Shown one piece after another: positions 45,840 through 55,131 of a stretch of DNA of 64,000 nt (positions are counted from its first letter, which is position 1; each line of letters opens with the position of its first letter). A program made the position numbers and the translations under genes. Source of the stretch: Pseudomonadales bacterium (lineage in GTDB: Bacteria; Pseudomonadota; Gammaproteobacteria; Pseudomonadales; Azotimanducaceae). Below the pieces are notes generated by a model. It did no database searches. It was not told where the DNA came from and saw nothing but the letters and a program-made list of their open reading frames with translations. The stretch spans positions 56,284 through 120,283 of the forward strand of contig JANQJA010000002.1 in NCBI GenBank assembly GCA_028281885.1, given 5' to 3'.

Positions 45840-47396
45840 ATGACACCTGAACAATTTGCCGCTCTGGCGGCACAAGGCTACAACCACATCCCGGTCACCC
45901 GCGAGATTCTGGCGGACCTGGACACGCCATTATCCACCTACATCAAGGTCGCCAGCGGCCCCTATTCCTATCTGTTGGAGTCGGCAGGTCAGGGGGGAGA
46001 AAAATGGTCCCGGTATTCGATGGTGGGACTGCCATCGTCGAGGGTGGTGAAGGTGTACGGGCACGATGTCGTGGTTGAGCAGCAGGGTGTTGAAGTGGGT
46101 CGTGAACGTTGCGAAGACCCGCTTGGCTATATCGAGGAGCTTCAGTCAGGCTACCGTTATCCGCCGCTGGAGGACCTGCCTATCTACACAGGCGGGCTGG
46201 TCGGGTACTTTGGATACGATACGGTTCGTTTTGTTGAAGCCAGGCTCCACGATACATGCCCGCCCGACAACATTGGTTCCCCCGATATTCTGCTGATGAT
46301 CTCCAATGATGTGATTGTCTTTGACAATGTGAAGGGAAAGATTTGTCTGATTACGCATGCGGAGCCGGACCAGCCAGATGCACTATCCCTGGCGGAGGCG
46401 CGCCTTGATGAGATGGTCAGCAGACTCAGCGGCGATGTCGCGGATTCGGTGCGGGAGCCACCGACCGGACCGCACATCAGTGAAGATGACTTCAGTTCGA
46501 GCTATGGCGAACAGCAATTCAAGCAAGACGTTGAGCGGATCAAAGAGTACATCGTTGCCGGTGACGTCATGCAGGTGGTCCTTTCCCAGCGGATGTCGGT
46601 GACATTTGAAAGTGATCCGCTGAATCTGTATCGCGCGCTCAGGTCCCTGAATCCGTCACCCTATATGTACTACATGAATCTTGGCGACTTCCACATTGTC
46701 AGTTCCTCGCCGGAGATTCTTGCGCGGCTGGATCATGGGGAAGTCACGGTTCGACCGCTGGCGGGGACCCGCCGGCGTGGGCGGGACGAGGCTGACGACC
46801 GGGCCATGGAAGAGGAGCTGCTGGGGGACCCCAAGGAAATTGCGGAACATTTGATGCTGATCGATCTTGGCCGAAATGATATCGGACGGGTATGCCGGAC
46901 TGGCTCAGTCGAAGTCAGCGAAATGATGATCGTGGAGCGGTATGCGCATGTGATGCATATTGCATCGAATGTTCGCGGCATGGTCCGGCCGGACGTGAGT
47001 GCGATGGATGTACTGCGGGCGACACTGCCTGTCGGTACCTTGAGCGGAGCCCCCAAGGTGCGGGCCCTTGAGATTATTGATGAGCTTGAACCGGAGAAAC
47101 GGGGGATCTTTGGTGGCGCTGTGGGCTACCTGTCGTGGAACGGGAACATGGATACCGCGATTGCGATTCGGACGGCTGTTGTTCAGGGCAACCGCCTGTT
47201 TATCCAGGCCGGCGCCGGCATTGTCGCGGATTCGGTTCCCGACCTCGAGTGGATGGAAACCATGAACAAGGCGCGCAGCATATTCCGGGCGGCGACCATG
47301 GCGGAGAATGGGCTCCTTGATGCCCAGGCGCTGGAGAACAGGAGGCCACCCAACCGGGATGAGTCCAGGCCTGTGGTCGGGGAGGGAAGATCGTGA
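45840..47396 (+). CDS. trpE: Anthranilate synthase component I
   Basis: 518 residues. Near residue 45 [10 protein letters not shown] carries the LLES motif whose Ser binds Trp for feedback inhibition, so the enzyme should be feedback-sensitive. The chorismate-binding C-terminal block includes [30 protein letters not shown] and the catalytic [11 protein letters not shown]. It makes anthranilate from chorismate with TrpG. It overlaps trpG by 4 nt. Confidence 0.97.
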   Translation: MTPEQFAALAAQGYNHIPVTREILADLDTPLSTYIKVASGPYSYLLESAGQGGEKWSRYSMVGLPSSRVVKVYGHDVVVEQQGVEVGRERCEDPLGYIEELQSGYRYPPLEDLPIYTGGLVGYFGYDTVRFVEARLHDTCPPDNIGSPDILLMISNDVIVFDNVKGKICLITHAEPDQPDALSLAEARLDEMVSRLSGDVADSVREPPTGPHISEDDFSSSYGEQQFKQDVERIKEYIVAGDVMQVVLSQRMSVTFESDPLNLYRALRSLNPSPYMYYMNLGDFHIVSSSPEILARLDHGEVTVRPLAGTRRRGRDEADDRAMEEELLGDPKEIAEHLMLIDLGRNDIGRVCRTGSVEVSEMMIVERYAHVMHIASNVRGMVRPDVSAMDVLRATLPVGTLSGAPKVRALEIIDELEPEKRGIFGGAVGYLSWNGNMDTAIAIRTAVVQGNRLFIQAGAGIVADSVPDLEWMETMNKARSIFRAATMAENGLLDAQALENRRPPNRDESRPVVGEGRS

Positions 47397-47983
47397 TCTG
47401 TATGATCGACAATTACGATTCCTTCACCTACAACGTGGTGCAGTATCTCGGTGAGCTGGGCGAGGACGTGCAGGTCTTTCGGAACGATGAAATCGGGGTG
47501 GAAGACATTCGTACGCTGGCACCGGACCGCATTGTCATTTCTCCCGGACCCTGCACCCCCAATGAAGCCGGTATCTCGATGGATGTGGTTCGCGCTTTTG
47601 CGGGGGAGATTCCGATTCTTGGAATCTGTCTCGGCCACCAGAGCATTGCCCAGGTGTACGGCGCCCGAATCGTGCGAGCGCCACGGGTGATGCACGGCAA
47701 GATCTCGCCGATCAGCCATGAAGGTGAAGGTGTATTCCGTCAGTTGCCAGACGGGTTCACCGCAACGCGCTACCATTCCCTGGTGATTGACCCTGATTCC
47801 ATGCCGGATTGCCTGGCGGTGACTGCCTGGACGGAAACCGACGATGGTGTTCGGGAGATCATGGGCGTTCGGCACCGTGAACTCCCGGTGGAAGGGGTGC
47901 AGTTTCACCCGGAATCGATACTGACCGAGCATGGTCATACATTGCTTGGTAGTTTTCTCGCAACGACAGGAGTCCAGACATGA
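47393..47983 (+). CDS. trpG: Anthranilate synthase component II (glutamine amidotransferase)
   Basis: 196 residues from GTG, preferred to a downstream ATG because GGAGG lies 7 nt upstream. Class I amidotransferase with [16 protein letters not shown], catalytic Cys in [15 protein letters not shown] and the His-Glu pair in [16 protein letters not shown]. It supplies ammonia to TrpE. It overlaps trpD by 4 nt. Confidence 0.97.
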   Translation: MICMIDNYDSFTYNVVQYLGELGEDVQVFRNDEIGVEDIRTLAPDRIVISPGPCTPNEAGISMDVVRAFAGEIPILGICLGHQSIAQVYGARIVRAPRVMHGKISPISHEGEGVFRQLPDGFTATRYHSLVIDPDSMPDCLAVTAWTETDDGVREIMGVRHRELPVEGVQFHPESILTEHGHTLLGSFLATTGVQT

Positions 47984-49011
47984 ACTTGCCAGAAGCGATT
48001 GCCCGGGTTATTGACCGTCAGGCGCTGTCCGGGGAGGAGATGACCGCGGCGATGCAGCTCATCATGACGGGGGAGGCCACGCCGGCGCAGATCGGCGGTT
48101 TTCTGGTTGGGCTCAGAATGAAAGGCGAAACGGTGGAGGAAGTGGCGGCAGCCGCCGGCGTCATGCGCGCGCTCTCAACACGGGTTGAAGTTGATGTGTC
48201 GGGCCTGGTGGATACCTGCGGAACCGGTGGCAGTGGCAGCAACAAGTTCAACGTGTCCACGGCAAGCGCGTTTTTGGCTGCTGCTGCCGGCGCGCGAGTC
48301 GCCAAGCACGGTAATCGGGGCGCCTCCAGCAAGAGCGGCAGTGCAGACCTGCTGGAAGCCGCCGGGGCCAATATCATGTTGTCGCCCGAACAGGTGGCCC
48401 GGTGTATCGACGACATTGGCGTCGGCTTTCTGTTCGCGCTCAATCATCATAGCGCCATGAAGCACGCCATTGGCCCGCGCCGGGAGATGATCGTGCGAAC
48501 GATCTTCAATGTGCTGGGTCCGTTGACGAACCCGGCGGGGGCGCGGCGTCAGTTGCTCGGCGTTTACGATCGGGCGTGGGTGCGTCCCCTGGCTGAAGTG
48601 CTTCGCTCGCTTGGCAGCGAGCACGTGATGGTGGTGCATTCAGAGGATGGCCTGGATGAAATCAGCATCAGTGCGCCAACGTATGTCGCTGAACTGAAAG
48701 ACGGTGACATTGTTGAGTATACGATTGCGCCGAGTGATTTTGGCAAATCCATCGCGCCGCTGGCGCCCCTGGTAGTTGCCGGCAGCGATGAAAGTCTCGC
48801 CCTCGTTAAGGGTGCCCTGTCGGGTGAGCATGAAAGTGCGAGTGATTTTGTGGTGTTGAACGCCGGCGCAACGATTTATGTCTCTGGTCAGGCGAGTACG
48901 CTTGAGATGGGGATTCGCATGGCTGAAGACGCCGTTGGCAGTGGACTGGCTACGATCAAGATGGGTGAGTTTGTAGATTTTACCCGTCAGCTTGGCACTG
49001 CCCCGGACTGA
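47980..49011 (+). CDS. trpD: Anthranilate phosphoribosyltransferase
   Basis: 343 residues. It joins anthranilate and [22 protein letters not shown] is the PRPP-binding signature, with [20 protein letters not shown] and [18 protein letters not shown]. It overlaps trpG by 4 nt and shares one base with trpC. Confidence 0.97.
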   Translation: MNLPEAIARVIDRQALSGEEMTAAMQLIMTGEATPAQIGGFLVGLRMKGETVEEVAAAAGVMRALSTRVEVDVSGLVDTCGTGGSGSNKFNVSTASAFLAAAAGARVAKHGNRGASSKSGSADLLEAAGANIMLSPEQVARCIDDIGVGFLFALNHHSAMKHAIGPRREMIVRTIFNVLGPLTNPAGARRQLLGVYDRAWVRPLAEVLRSLGSEHVMVVHSEDGLDEISISAPTYVAELKDGDIVEYTIAPSDFGKSIAPLAPLVVAGSDESLALVKGALSGEHESASDFVVLNAGATIYVSGQASTLEMGIRMAEDAVGSGLATIKMGEFVDFTRQLGTAPD

Positions 49012-49802
49012 TGGCCGCAGACGTTCTTGAGAAGATTGTTGCCGAAAAGCGCAGCGAACTTGCGCGGCGGCAGTCTTCAATGCCCGTGCAGGATCTGCGG
49101 CGGCAACTCGCCGGTGTCGAGGCGCCGCGCGGATTTGCCAGGTCGCTGTTGCAACGGATGGTGGCGAAACAACCGGCTGTCATCGCTGAGATCAAGAAGG
49201 CGTCTCCTTCCCGTGGAGTGATCCGCGAGAACTTCGATCCCCGGTCCATCGCGATCGGTTATGAGGTTCACGGTGCGACCTGCCTGTCGGTACTGACTGA
49301 TGAGCCATTCTTTCAGGGTCATGACCGTTATCTGGCTGAGGCCAGATCGGGGACAGGTCTGCCGGTGTTGCGAAAAGATTTTACGATTGATGCCTATCAG
49401 GTGTTCGAGGCCCGGGCGTTGGGTGCTGACTGCATCCTGCTGATCGTCTCTATCCTTGATGACCGTCTCCTGCGGGAACTTCATGATCTGGCTGTGAACC
49501 TTGGGATGGATGTTCTGGTTGAGGTCCATGATCGGCAGGAACTGGAGCGGGCGCTTGCCATCGATCCCGGGCTGATCGGGATCAACAATCGAAATCTGCG
49601 GACTTTTGAAACGTCCCTTGAGACAACCATCGAACTGATGGCATCAGTTCCCGATTCCAGTCAGATCGTCACTGAAAGCGGTATCCATACACGCCAGGAC
49701 GTCAGCCGAATGCTGTCAGCAGGAATCTACGGGTTTCTGGTGGGTGAAGCTTTTATGCGCGCTGATGACCCGGGCAGGGCGCTGGCGGAACTGTTCGGTT
49801 AG
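49011..49802 (+). CDS. trpC: Indole-3-glycerol-phosphate synthase
   Basis: 263-residue TIM barrel, not fused to Trp[54 protein letters not shown] and [13 protein letters not shown] hold the catalytic Glu/Lys residues. The stop overlaps the crp stop on the opposite strand by 3 nt, a tail-to-tail overlap. Confidence 0.97.
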   Translation: MAADVLEKIVAEKRSELARRQSSMPVQDLRRQLAGVEAPRGFARSLLQRMVAKQPAVIAEIKKASPSRGVIRENFDPRSIAIGYEVHGATCLSVLTDEPFFQGHDRYLAEARSGTGLPVLRKDFTIDAYQVFEARALGADCILLIVSILDDRLLRELHDLAVNLGMDVLVEVHDRQELERALAIDPGLIGINNRNLRTFETSLETTIELMASVPDSSQIVTESGIHTRQDVSRMLSAGIYGFLVGEAFMRADDPGRALAELFG

Positions 49803-50434
49803 CGGGTACCGAATACCACCATTGTCTTGCCTTTGACTGATACCAGGCCCTGATCTTCAAGCGTCTTGAGGACTCGTCCCACCATCTCGCGGGAACAGCC
49901 AACAATCCGACCGATTTCCTGCCGGGTAATCTTGATTTGCATACCGTCAGGATGGGTCATGGCATCAGGTTCATTGCAAAGTTCGAGCAGGGTTCTGGCG
50001 ACGCGACCGGTGACGTCCAGAAAGGCCAGGTCGCCCACTTTCTGAGTTGTCTTGTTGAGCCGCTCGACGAGCTGACTGGTTAGCTCAAATAACATTCCGG
50101 CGTCGCGTTTGCTTAATTCCGAGAACTTGGCGTAGCCCAGTTCCGCGACTTCGCACTCGGTCTTTGCCTTCACCCAGGCCGTTCGGGTGCCTTCGCCGAA
50201 CATCGCCATCTCACCAAAGAAATCACCGGCATTGAGATAGGCGACGATAATCTCGCGGCCGGAGTCATCCTCGATGATGACGGTGACCGAGCCCTTGATA
50301 ATGTAAAAGATCGAATCGCTCTCTTCACCTGCATAGATGATGGTGCTGCCCTTTGGATAACGTCTCTTGTGGGCTGCAGAGAGGAACTCATCCATGTTCT
50401 CAAAATCTGGGGTTCTTAGACTGACACTGACCAT
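49799..50434 (-). CDS. crp: cAMP receptor protein (CRP/Vfr family)
   Basis: 211 residues. The cyclic-nucleotide-binding domain has [19 protein letters not shown] with the phosphate-binding Glu and Arg-Thr. A long dimer helix precedes the winged helix-turn-helix. Recognition helix [16 protein letters not shown] has the Arg-Glu...Arg pattern that reads TGTGA in E. coli CRP. There is no N-terminal Cys cluster, so it is not FNR. The position beside trpC matches vfr in Pseudomonas. A perfect target site occurs upstream of the DUF385-type gene in this window. Confidence 0.95.
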   Translation of the reverse strand: MVSVSLRTPDFENMDEFLSAAHKRRYPKGSTIIYAGEESDSIFYIIKGSVTVIIEDDSGREIIVAYLNAGDFFGEMAMFGEGTRTAWVKAKTECEVAELGYAKFSELSKRDAGMLFELTSQLVERLNKTTQKVGDLAFLDVTGRVARTLLELCNEPDAMTHPDGMQIKITRQEIGRIVGCSREMVGRVLKTLEDQGLVSVKGKTMVVFGTR

Positions 50435-50601
50435 GTGAAATGAGTCGCTGGGCTGTCAGTAAAGGTTACGTCCAGAATCAGGGTAAAACAACCGCTGTCC
50501 AGCGATTGCCAACCGTATGTCGCCGAACGGCAACCGATTGTCGCTGGCCGACTGCCTTACGAGTCGCTACCATGCGGTTTTTTGTCGGCAGGGTAGGTGT
50601 G

Positions 50602-51024
50602 ATGAAAGGTACTGTCAGATGGCTGAACGACGTCACGTTCGTTGCCGAATCGGGTAGCGGTCATTCGGTCGTGATTGACGGGCCGCCCTCCGAAGGTGGT
50701 CGTAATGTCGGGATACGACCAATGGAGCTTGTGCTGCTGGGGCTGGGTGGCTGCACCAGTTTTGATGTAATGAGTATTCTTCGAAAATCCAGGCAGCAGG
50801 TAACGGACTGCGTAACTGAACTGAAGGCGGACCGTTCGGATGAGGTACCGAGTGTTTTCACCCGGATTCATGTTCACTTTATTGTCTACGGTGACGATCT
50901 GAAAGAGGCGCAGGTGAAGCGGGCGGTATCGTTGTCAGCAGAGAAGTATTGCTCGGCCTCGATCATGCTTGAAAAAGCTGGTGTCGAGATGACCCACGAC
51001 TACGAAATCAGACCCAGTAAGTAG
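50602..51024 (+). CDS. OsmC family protein (YhfA type)
   Basis: 140 residues from MKGTVRWLNDVTF; GGGTAGG lies 5 nt upstream, and longer in-frame readings into the crp promoter region were rejected as unlike the family. Conserved peroxidatic Cys occur in LVLLGLGGCTSFDVMSIL and SAEKYCSASIML. OsmC-type proteins reduce organic hydroperoxides. The end overlaps coq7 tail-to-tail by 17 nt. The 167 nt between it and crp hold no motif I can name. Confidence 0.9.
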   Translation: MKGTVRWLNDVTFVAESGSGHSVVIDGPPSEGGRNVGIRPMELVLLGLGGCTSFDVMSILRKSRQQVTDCVTELKADRSDEVPSVFTRIHVHFIVYGDDLKEAQVKRAVSLSAEKYCSASIMLEKAGVEMTHDYEIRPSK

Positions 51025-51652
51025 ATCGCGTCATCAGCTTCGATATTGCGCGCATCACTTTCCGGACAGGTTGCGGAAAATGCGCGCCGCCCAGGTCAAG
51101 GGCAGTTTGCTTGTGAGATTCTTCGTCGGACTTCATCTGTTCAAGAATCAGGCGTGACTTCTCGTCGCCGGGCGGTAGCCGCTTCAGGTGATCGGCCAGG
51201 TGTTTGCTTACCTGATCTTCGGTCGCGGCGACGAAGCCCAGGTTAATCTTGTCTCCCAGCAGGCCGGTAACGGCGCCCATGGAGAATGATGCGGCGTACC
51301 AGAACGGGTTCAGGTGACTGACATGCGAGTCCAGTTCCTCCAGCCGCTTTTCGCACCATGCCAGATGGTCGGTTTCCTCGCTGGCTGCCTGTTTCAACGC
51401 GTTACTGGTTCGCTCGTCCCGGGCAGTCAGGGCCTGCCCGTTGTAGAGAGCCTGCGCGCAGACTTCTCCGCAATGGTTGACTCGCATCAGTCTTGCTGAT
51501 TCCAGCCGGTCTTCGGGAGATAGCTGCTCGGATTCAACCTCTGCTGCCGGAGATGGGCGATCGGTTGGACCAACGTTGCCGGTGACGATTCGAGCAGCCT
51601 GGTCGAACCGGGTGATCAGATTGTCGAGCGGGGATGTCTGTCTGTTAAACAC
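51008..51652 (-). CDS. coq7: Demethoxyubiquinone hydroxylase
   Basis: 214 residues. The di-iron four-helix fold of Coq7 is supported by the paired ExxH motifs: MRVNHCGEVCAQALYNGQA, ASEETDHLAWCEKRLEELDS, and a later ESHKQTALD. It hydroxylates 5-demethoxyubiquinone in ubiquinone synthesis and needs O2. In Pseudomonas speD lies between osmC and coq7; it is missing here. Confidence 0.94.
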   Translation of the reverse strand: MFNRQTSPLDNLITRFDQAARIVTGNVGPTDRPSPAAEVESEQLSPEDRLESARLMRVNHCGEVCAQALYNGQALTARDERTSNALKQAASEETDHLAWCEKRLEELDSHVSHLNPFWYAASFSMGAVTGLLGDKINLGFVAATEDQVSKHLADHLKRLPPGDEKSRLILEQMKSDEESHKQTALDLGGAHFPQPVRKVMRAISKLMTRSTYWV

Positions 51653-51655
51653 AGG

Positions 51656-52000
51656 TCAGCACAGGTGGGCGAGCTGCTTCCCGCCAAGCAGATGCATATG
51701 AATGTGATAGACGGTCTGACCGCCTTCGGCGTTGCAATTCATGATGATGCGATAGCCGGATTCATCGATGCCTTGTTCGACCGCGAGCTTTTGAGCGGTG
51801 AGCGCAAGGTGTCCGATCAGCATCTTGTCTTCTTCGTTGAGTTCGTTCAGCACGCTGATGTGACGCCGCGGCACAATCAGCAAATGAACAGGTGCCTGCG
51901 GACTGATGTCTCGAAACGAGACAACGAGATCGTCCTCGTAGACGATGTCAGCAGGAATGCCGCCATTGACGATTTTGCAGAACAGGCAGTCTTCGTTCAT
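51656..52000 (-). CDS. HIT family nucleotide-binding protein (HinT type)
   Basis: 114 residues. CLFCKIVNGGIPADIVYEDD at the N-terminus, VPRRHISVLNEL and the catalytic HxHxH in YHIHMHLLGG are clear. Members hydrolyse nucleoside phosphoramidates. It overlaps the double cNMP-binding protein gene by 4 nt and is followed by coq7, all on the minus strand. Confidence 0.95.
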   Translation of the reverse strand: MNEDCLFCKIVNGGIPADIVYEDDLVVSFRDISPQAPVHLLIVPRRHISVLNELNEEDKMLIGHLALTAQKLAVEQGIDESGYRIIMNCNAEGGQTVYHIHMHLLGGKQLAHLC

Positions 52001-53040
52001 GACGCCGGCTCTTCGGTTTCCGGCTGCTCCTGTTTTTCCTGTTTCAGGACATAGCCGGTGAGGCCGTTCTCGTTCAGGATGTAGGCGGCGAGTTCAGAGC
52101 GGCGTCCGCCGTCACTGGCGCAGACATAGATGGCTTCTGGTTTTAGTTTGGGTAGATTTTTGCGCAGTGAGAGCAGTGGGACATTGATCGCGCCCTGAAT
52201 ACTGTCGTTTTCGACTTCGCTCTGGTTTCTGACGTCGAGTATGTAGGTTTTCGGTTCGCCCTGTTCAATCATCTCCTGGACTTCTTCCATGGAGACGATC
52301 TCGATCAGCGGTCTCATCAGCAGGCTCTCGAAATCTTCCGCAGACAACCGCATGAGCTTGCCCTTGCGAGTCATTGTCACCGTCGCGTTGCGCGGTATAT
52401 CGCTAACGAGAGCGTCCTGGCCAAAGTTGTCACCGGCGCCGAGTTCAGCCAGTACAGCCATCTTGTCTCCCGAGCGTCGTTCCACCTTGGTCTTGCCCGA
52501 TTGAATGACGTAGAAGAAATCACCGGGTTCGCCCTGGCGGATCACTGCCTCGCCGGCTTCAAATTCAACTTCCTCGAACTTGCTGAACAGTGTCTGGATG
52601 TTGGCGGGCGGTATGAATTCAAACAACGGTGACGAAAGCAGTGCTTCCATCCAGTCCACGCTTTCCATCTCATCCGGCTCGGATGTGGAGGCTGCAGCGG
52701 TTTCACCAAAAAGGCCTGAATCAGCCCGGTCGATAATCAGCAGGCGGGTTTCCACGGTTGTCACCGCGGTCAGCTTGTGCGGGTTGTTGTTGTCGATGGG
52801 AAAACGGGATGCTTCGTCGCTGGCCTGCCGGTTTTTGGCCTCAAACTTGTCGTCTACAAGGTCCAGGGCGCCCGACAGCAGCCAGTAGACGTTGCTGTCG
52901 TCGTCGTTTCGTTTAAACAGCATCTTGCCTTCGCCGAATTTGACGATCTTGGCTTTGCCGAGCACCTCGCGCATGGTCTCATCATCCAGGTCGCGGAAGG
53001 GGACGAGCGTCTTGATCCTGTCTAAATCGGAAGTTTCCAT
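51997..53040 (-). CDS. Double cyclic-nucleotide-binding protein with C-terminal rhodanese domain
   Basis: 347 residues from METSDLDRIK. A TTG five codons upstream is possible but would sit about 5 nt from the inferred transcription start. The first cNMP-binding-like domain (about 10-125) is degenerate. The second (about 130-245) keeps GDNFGQDALVSDIPRNATV, though the phosphate-site Arg is embedded in DIPRNA. The rhodanese domain (about 255-335) has ILDVRNQSEVENDSIQGAIN and an intact Cys loop CASDGGRRS. It may be a cAMP-gated sulfurtransferase or persulfide sensor. Coupled to the HIT gene; the PP2C gene lies upstream on the same strand. Confidence 0.88.
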   Translation of the reverse strand: METSDLDRIKTLVPFRDLDDETMREVLGKAKIVKFGEGKMLFKRNDDDSNVYWLLSGALDLVDDKFEAKNRQASDEASRFPIDNNNPHKLTAVTTVETRLLIIDRADSGLFGETAAASTSEPDEMESVDWMEALLSSPLFEFIPPANIQTLFSKFEEVEFEAGEAVIRQGEPGDFFYVIQSGKTKVERRSGDKMAVLAELGAGDNFGQDALVSDIPRNATVTMTRKGKLMRLSAEDFESLLMRPLIEIVSMEEVQEMIEQGEPKTYILDVRNQSEVENDSIQGAINVPLLSLRKNLPKLKPEAIYVCASDGGRRSELAAYILNENGLTGYVLKQEKQEQPETEEPAS

Positions 53041-53066
53041 GGTCCTATTCGCCAAGGGGGCAGGAC

Positions 53067-53096
53067 ATTATAGATGATGCGGGCGGGTTGTTTGAA
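53067..53096 (-). promoter_or_regulatory. Sigma-70-type promoter for the cNMP-binding/rhodanese gene
   Basis: On the minus strand a perfect TATAAT (53072-53067) is preceded at 18 nt by TTCAAA (4/6 of the -35 consensus). Transcription would start near 53060, about 20 nt before the chosen ATG. Confidence 0.5.
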
Positions 53097-53101
53097 ATCC
53101 G

Positions 53102-53881
53102 TTATCTGTGCTGTCGTTTCGTGTCGCTGTTTCCGACCCCCTCGGGTACATGGGTGTCGCTGTCGTGTTGCCCGGCAGCCTCGGGAGCAGAAACGAGGAC
53201 GATGGTGACATTGTCTTTGCCGCCATGTTCGAGCGCGCGGTTGACAAGTTCGTCTACCTGCTCCTGATTGGTTCTGCCATTGGCGAGTATCTCCTCAATC
53301 TGATCGTGAGGCACGCAGTCCGTGAGTCCGTCGCTACAGAGCAGGATCCGTTGTCCAGCCTGCCACTTTTCACTGATGCTGTCAGCGCGAACGGTGTCGA
53401 GTTCCTGTACCCCCAGTGCCCGGGTGACGGCGTTTTTTCTCGGGTCGGACTCTGCTTCCTCGCGAGTCAGCTCGCCCTGGTCGATTAGCGACTGTACCAG
53501 CGAGTGATCGACCGTGATCTGACTGAGTTCACCCTGACGATATGAATAGGCCCGGGAATCGCCAACCCAGAATATATTGTAGAGACTTCCCTGGGACAGC
53601 AGCAGTACGATGGTAGTGCCCATATTGGTCCCCATCCCTTCGCTGTCCGCATATTCCTTAATACGACGGTGAGCGAGTTCGATCGCCTGATTCACACCGT
53701 GTCCGTCTCTGACATGGCGCGCCACTGTAAAGGTGGTGATAGCGCTCGCAACTTCTCCGAAGCCGAGTCCGCCCATACCGTCAGCGACAATCCAGAGGTG
53801 ATTTTCTTCGTCACAGACGAAGCTGTCCTCATTATTGTCCCTCACGTTACCAACGTGCGTACCGGCGCCGAATCGCTGCAA
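53102..53881 (-). CDS. PP2C-type Ser/Thr protein phosphatase
   Basis: 259 residues. Metal-site motifs of bacterial PP2C are all present: GNVRDNNEDSF, LWIVADGMGGLGFGEVAS, FWVGDSRAY, ILLCSDGLTDCV and GGKDNVTIVLV. It is soluble, without a membrane helix. Proteins of this class reverse the action of Hanks-type kinases; the only such kinase visible lies about 1.3 kb away across a divergent region. The last 30 residues are a polar tail. Confidence 0.95.
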   Translation of the reverse strand: MQRFGAGTHVGNVRDNNEDSFVCDEENHLWIVADGMGGLGFGEVASAITTFTVARHVRDGHGVNQAIELAHRRIKEYADSEGMGTNMGTTIVLLLSQGSLYNIFWVGDSRAYSYRQGELSQITVDHSLVQSLIDQGELTREEAESDPRKNAVTRALGVQELDTVRADSISEKWQAGQRILLCSDGLTDCVPHDQIEEILANGRTNQEQVDELVNRALEHGGKDNVTIVLVSAPEAAGQHDSDTHVPEGVGNSDTKRQHR

Positions 53882-53944
53882 TGATTGCTCCTTATTGGGC
53901 GAGACGTGTTCTGGAGAGGGTGAGCATCGTCGCGATTATTTACC

Positions 53945-53958
53945 ATCTGTTAACAGAT
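53945..53958. promoter_or_regulatory. Perfect 14-bp palindrome in the PP2C/cyclase divergent region
   Basis: ATCTGTTAACAGAT is fully self-complementary and sits in the 261 nt between the divergent PP2C and adenylate cyclase genes, 64 nt from the PP2C start. It looks like an operator, but no regulator is known to me for this sequence. It does not have LexA spacing. The rest of the region has a possible -10 (TATATT, 54081-54086) for the cyclase gene. Confidence 0.4.
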
Positions 53959-54142
53959 TGCCATTGCCGAAGACGTGGTCTTGTTAGAGGCTCGCCAGGT
54001 TGCTCAGTTATCGAACATTGAGCGGAAATATCGGAAATCAGCCGGCCGGGACCCGGTCTGGAAAATCAGGGCAACTCGCTATATTCTTGGCTCGCTGTCC
54101 GCTGCGGCGGCAGATATCCATTTCATGAGGCCTTTGGCGTAG

Positions 54143-55042
54143 ATGGCGCGAGAGAATGTAGAAGTAGCAGTGATGTTCGCAGACGTAACGGGCAGCACCA
54201 AGCTTTATGAAACTCTCGGTGACGAGGATGCGAACCGCATCATCGGCAAGGTCCTTGATGTGATGTCGAAGGTGACGGAGATGTATCAGGGCTTCGTCAT
54301 CAAGACCATCGGCGACGAAATCATGTGTCGGTTCAGCTCGGCCAACGATTGCGTCAGGGCGGCCAAGGACATCCAGGAAGAAATCTCAGCCGGTATCCAG
54401 GGCGAAACGATTTCCATATCGATCAAGGTTGGATTGCACTTTGGTCCCGCGATCCTGATGGAGGATGGGGATGTCTTCGGCGATGCGGTGAATGTCGCGG
54501 CACGGATGGCGAGTATCGCCAAGGGTGACCAGATCATCACCACGGAGGACACGATCCGTTTGCTCGACGCTGACCTGCAGGATATGAGCCGGCAGTTCGA
54601 CAAGACCAACGTGAAGGGCAAGGAAGAAGAGATTGTCGTCTACCAGGTTGTCTGGGAAACGAGCGACGATGTCACGCGAATCGAAATTGTCACCAGTGAA
54701 GACGAAGAAGAGATCAGGTACCTGACCCTGGATTTTCGTGGCGAGCAGAACCGCATCTCATCCAACGACAAGAGGACATTCGTCATTGGGCGCGGGGTGC
54801 AAAGTGATTTGCTGTGCCAGACCCGGCTGGCGTCGCGAACGCACGCGATTATCGAATTCCGGCGCGGCAAGTTCCTGCTGACTGACCAGAGTTCCAATGG
54901 CACCTTCATCAAGACGGACGATGGTGAAAATATCTTCCTCAGGCGCCAGGAGCTGATGCTCTGGGGGTCGGGGTATATCGGGCTCGGCGAAGAAGTCTCC
55001 AAAGAAGACCCGGCAGACCTGATCCATTACGTCTGCGAATAG
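54143..55042 (+). CDS. Class III adenylate cyclase with C-terminal FHA domain
   Basis: 299 residues, no membrane segment. The cyclase homology domain (about 5-170) keeps metal Asp residues in MFADVTGSTKLYE and KTIGDEIMCRF, the base-reading Lys in KTIGD, and the transition-state Asn/Arg in GDAVNVAARM, so it should be active. The FHA domain (about 205-290) has FVIGRGVQSD, RLASRTHAIIEF and DQSSNGTFIK, with the Arg, Ser and Asn that hold phosphothreonine. This suggests cAMP synthesis tuned or localised by a phospho-Thr partner, the neighbouring kinase being the obvious candidate. Confidence 0.93.
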   Translation: MARENVEVAVMFADVTGSTKLYETLGDEDANRIIGKVLDVMSKVTEMYQGFVIKTIGDEIMCRFSSANDCVRAAKDIQEEISAGIQGETISISIKVGLHFGPAILMEDGDVFGDAVNVAARMASIAKGDQIITTEDTIRLLDADLQDMSRQFDKTNVKGKEEEIVVYQVVWETSDDVTRIEIVTSEDEEEIRYLTLDFRGEQNRISSNDKRTFVIGRGVQSDLLCQTRLASRTHAIIEFRRGKFLLTDQSSNGTFIKTDDGENIFLRRQELMLWGSGYIGLGEEVSKEDPADLIHYVCE

Positions 55043-55095
55043 CAGATTTGCGCTCTTTCGCGCGTCCTCGGTAAAATTCCCGTTTATTCCAGCCG

Positions 55096-55128
55096 CTTAT
55101 CCGTTTCCCGGGCTGAAATGAGGATAAG
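55096..55128 (+). promoter_or_regulatory. Stem-loop overlapping the kinase ribosome-binding site
   Basis: CTTATCC (55096-55102) pairs exactly with GGATAAG (55122-55128), with an inner TTTC/GAAA stem (55104-55107 with 55115-55118). The right arm overlaps the AGGA ribosome site and ends 3 nt before the kinase ATG, so folding would mask initiation. Confidence 0.4.
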
Positions 55129-55131
55129 TTA

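Noticed and set aside
53941..53962. LexA (SOS) box reading of the palindrome
   Set aside because: LexA boxes need CTGT and ACAG about 8 nt apart; here the halves are only 2 nt apart.
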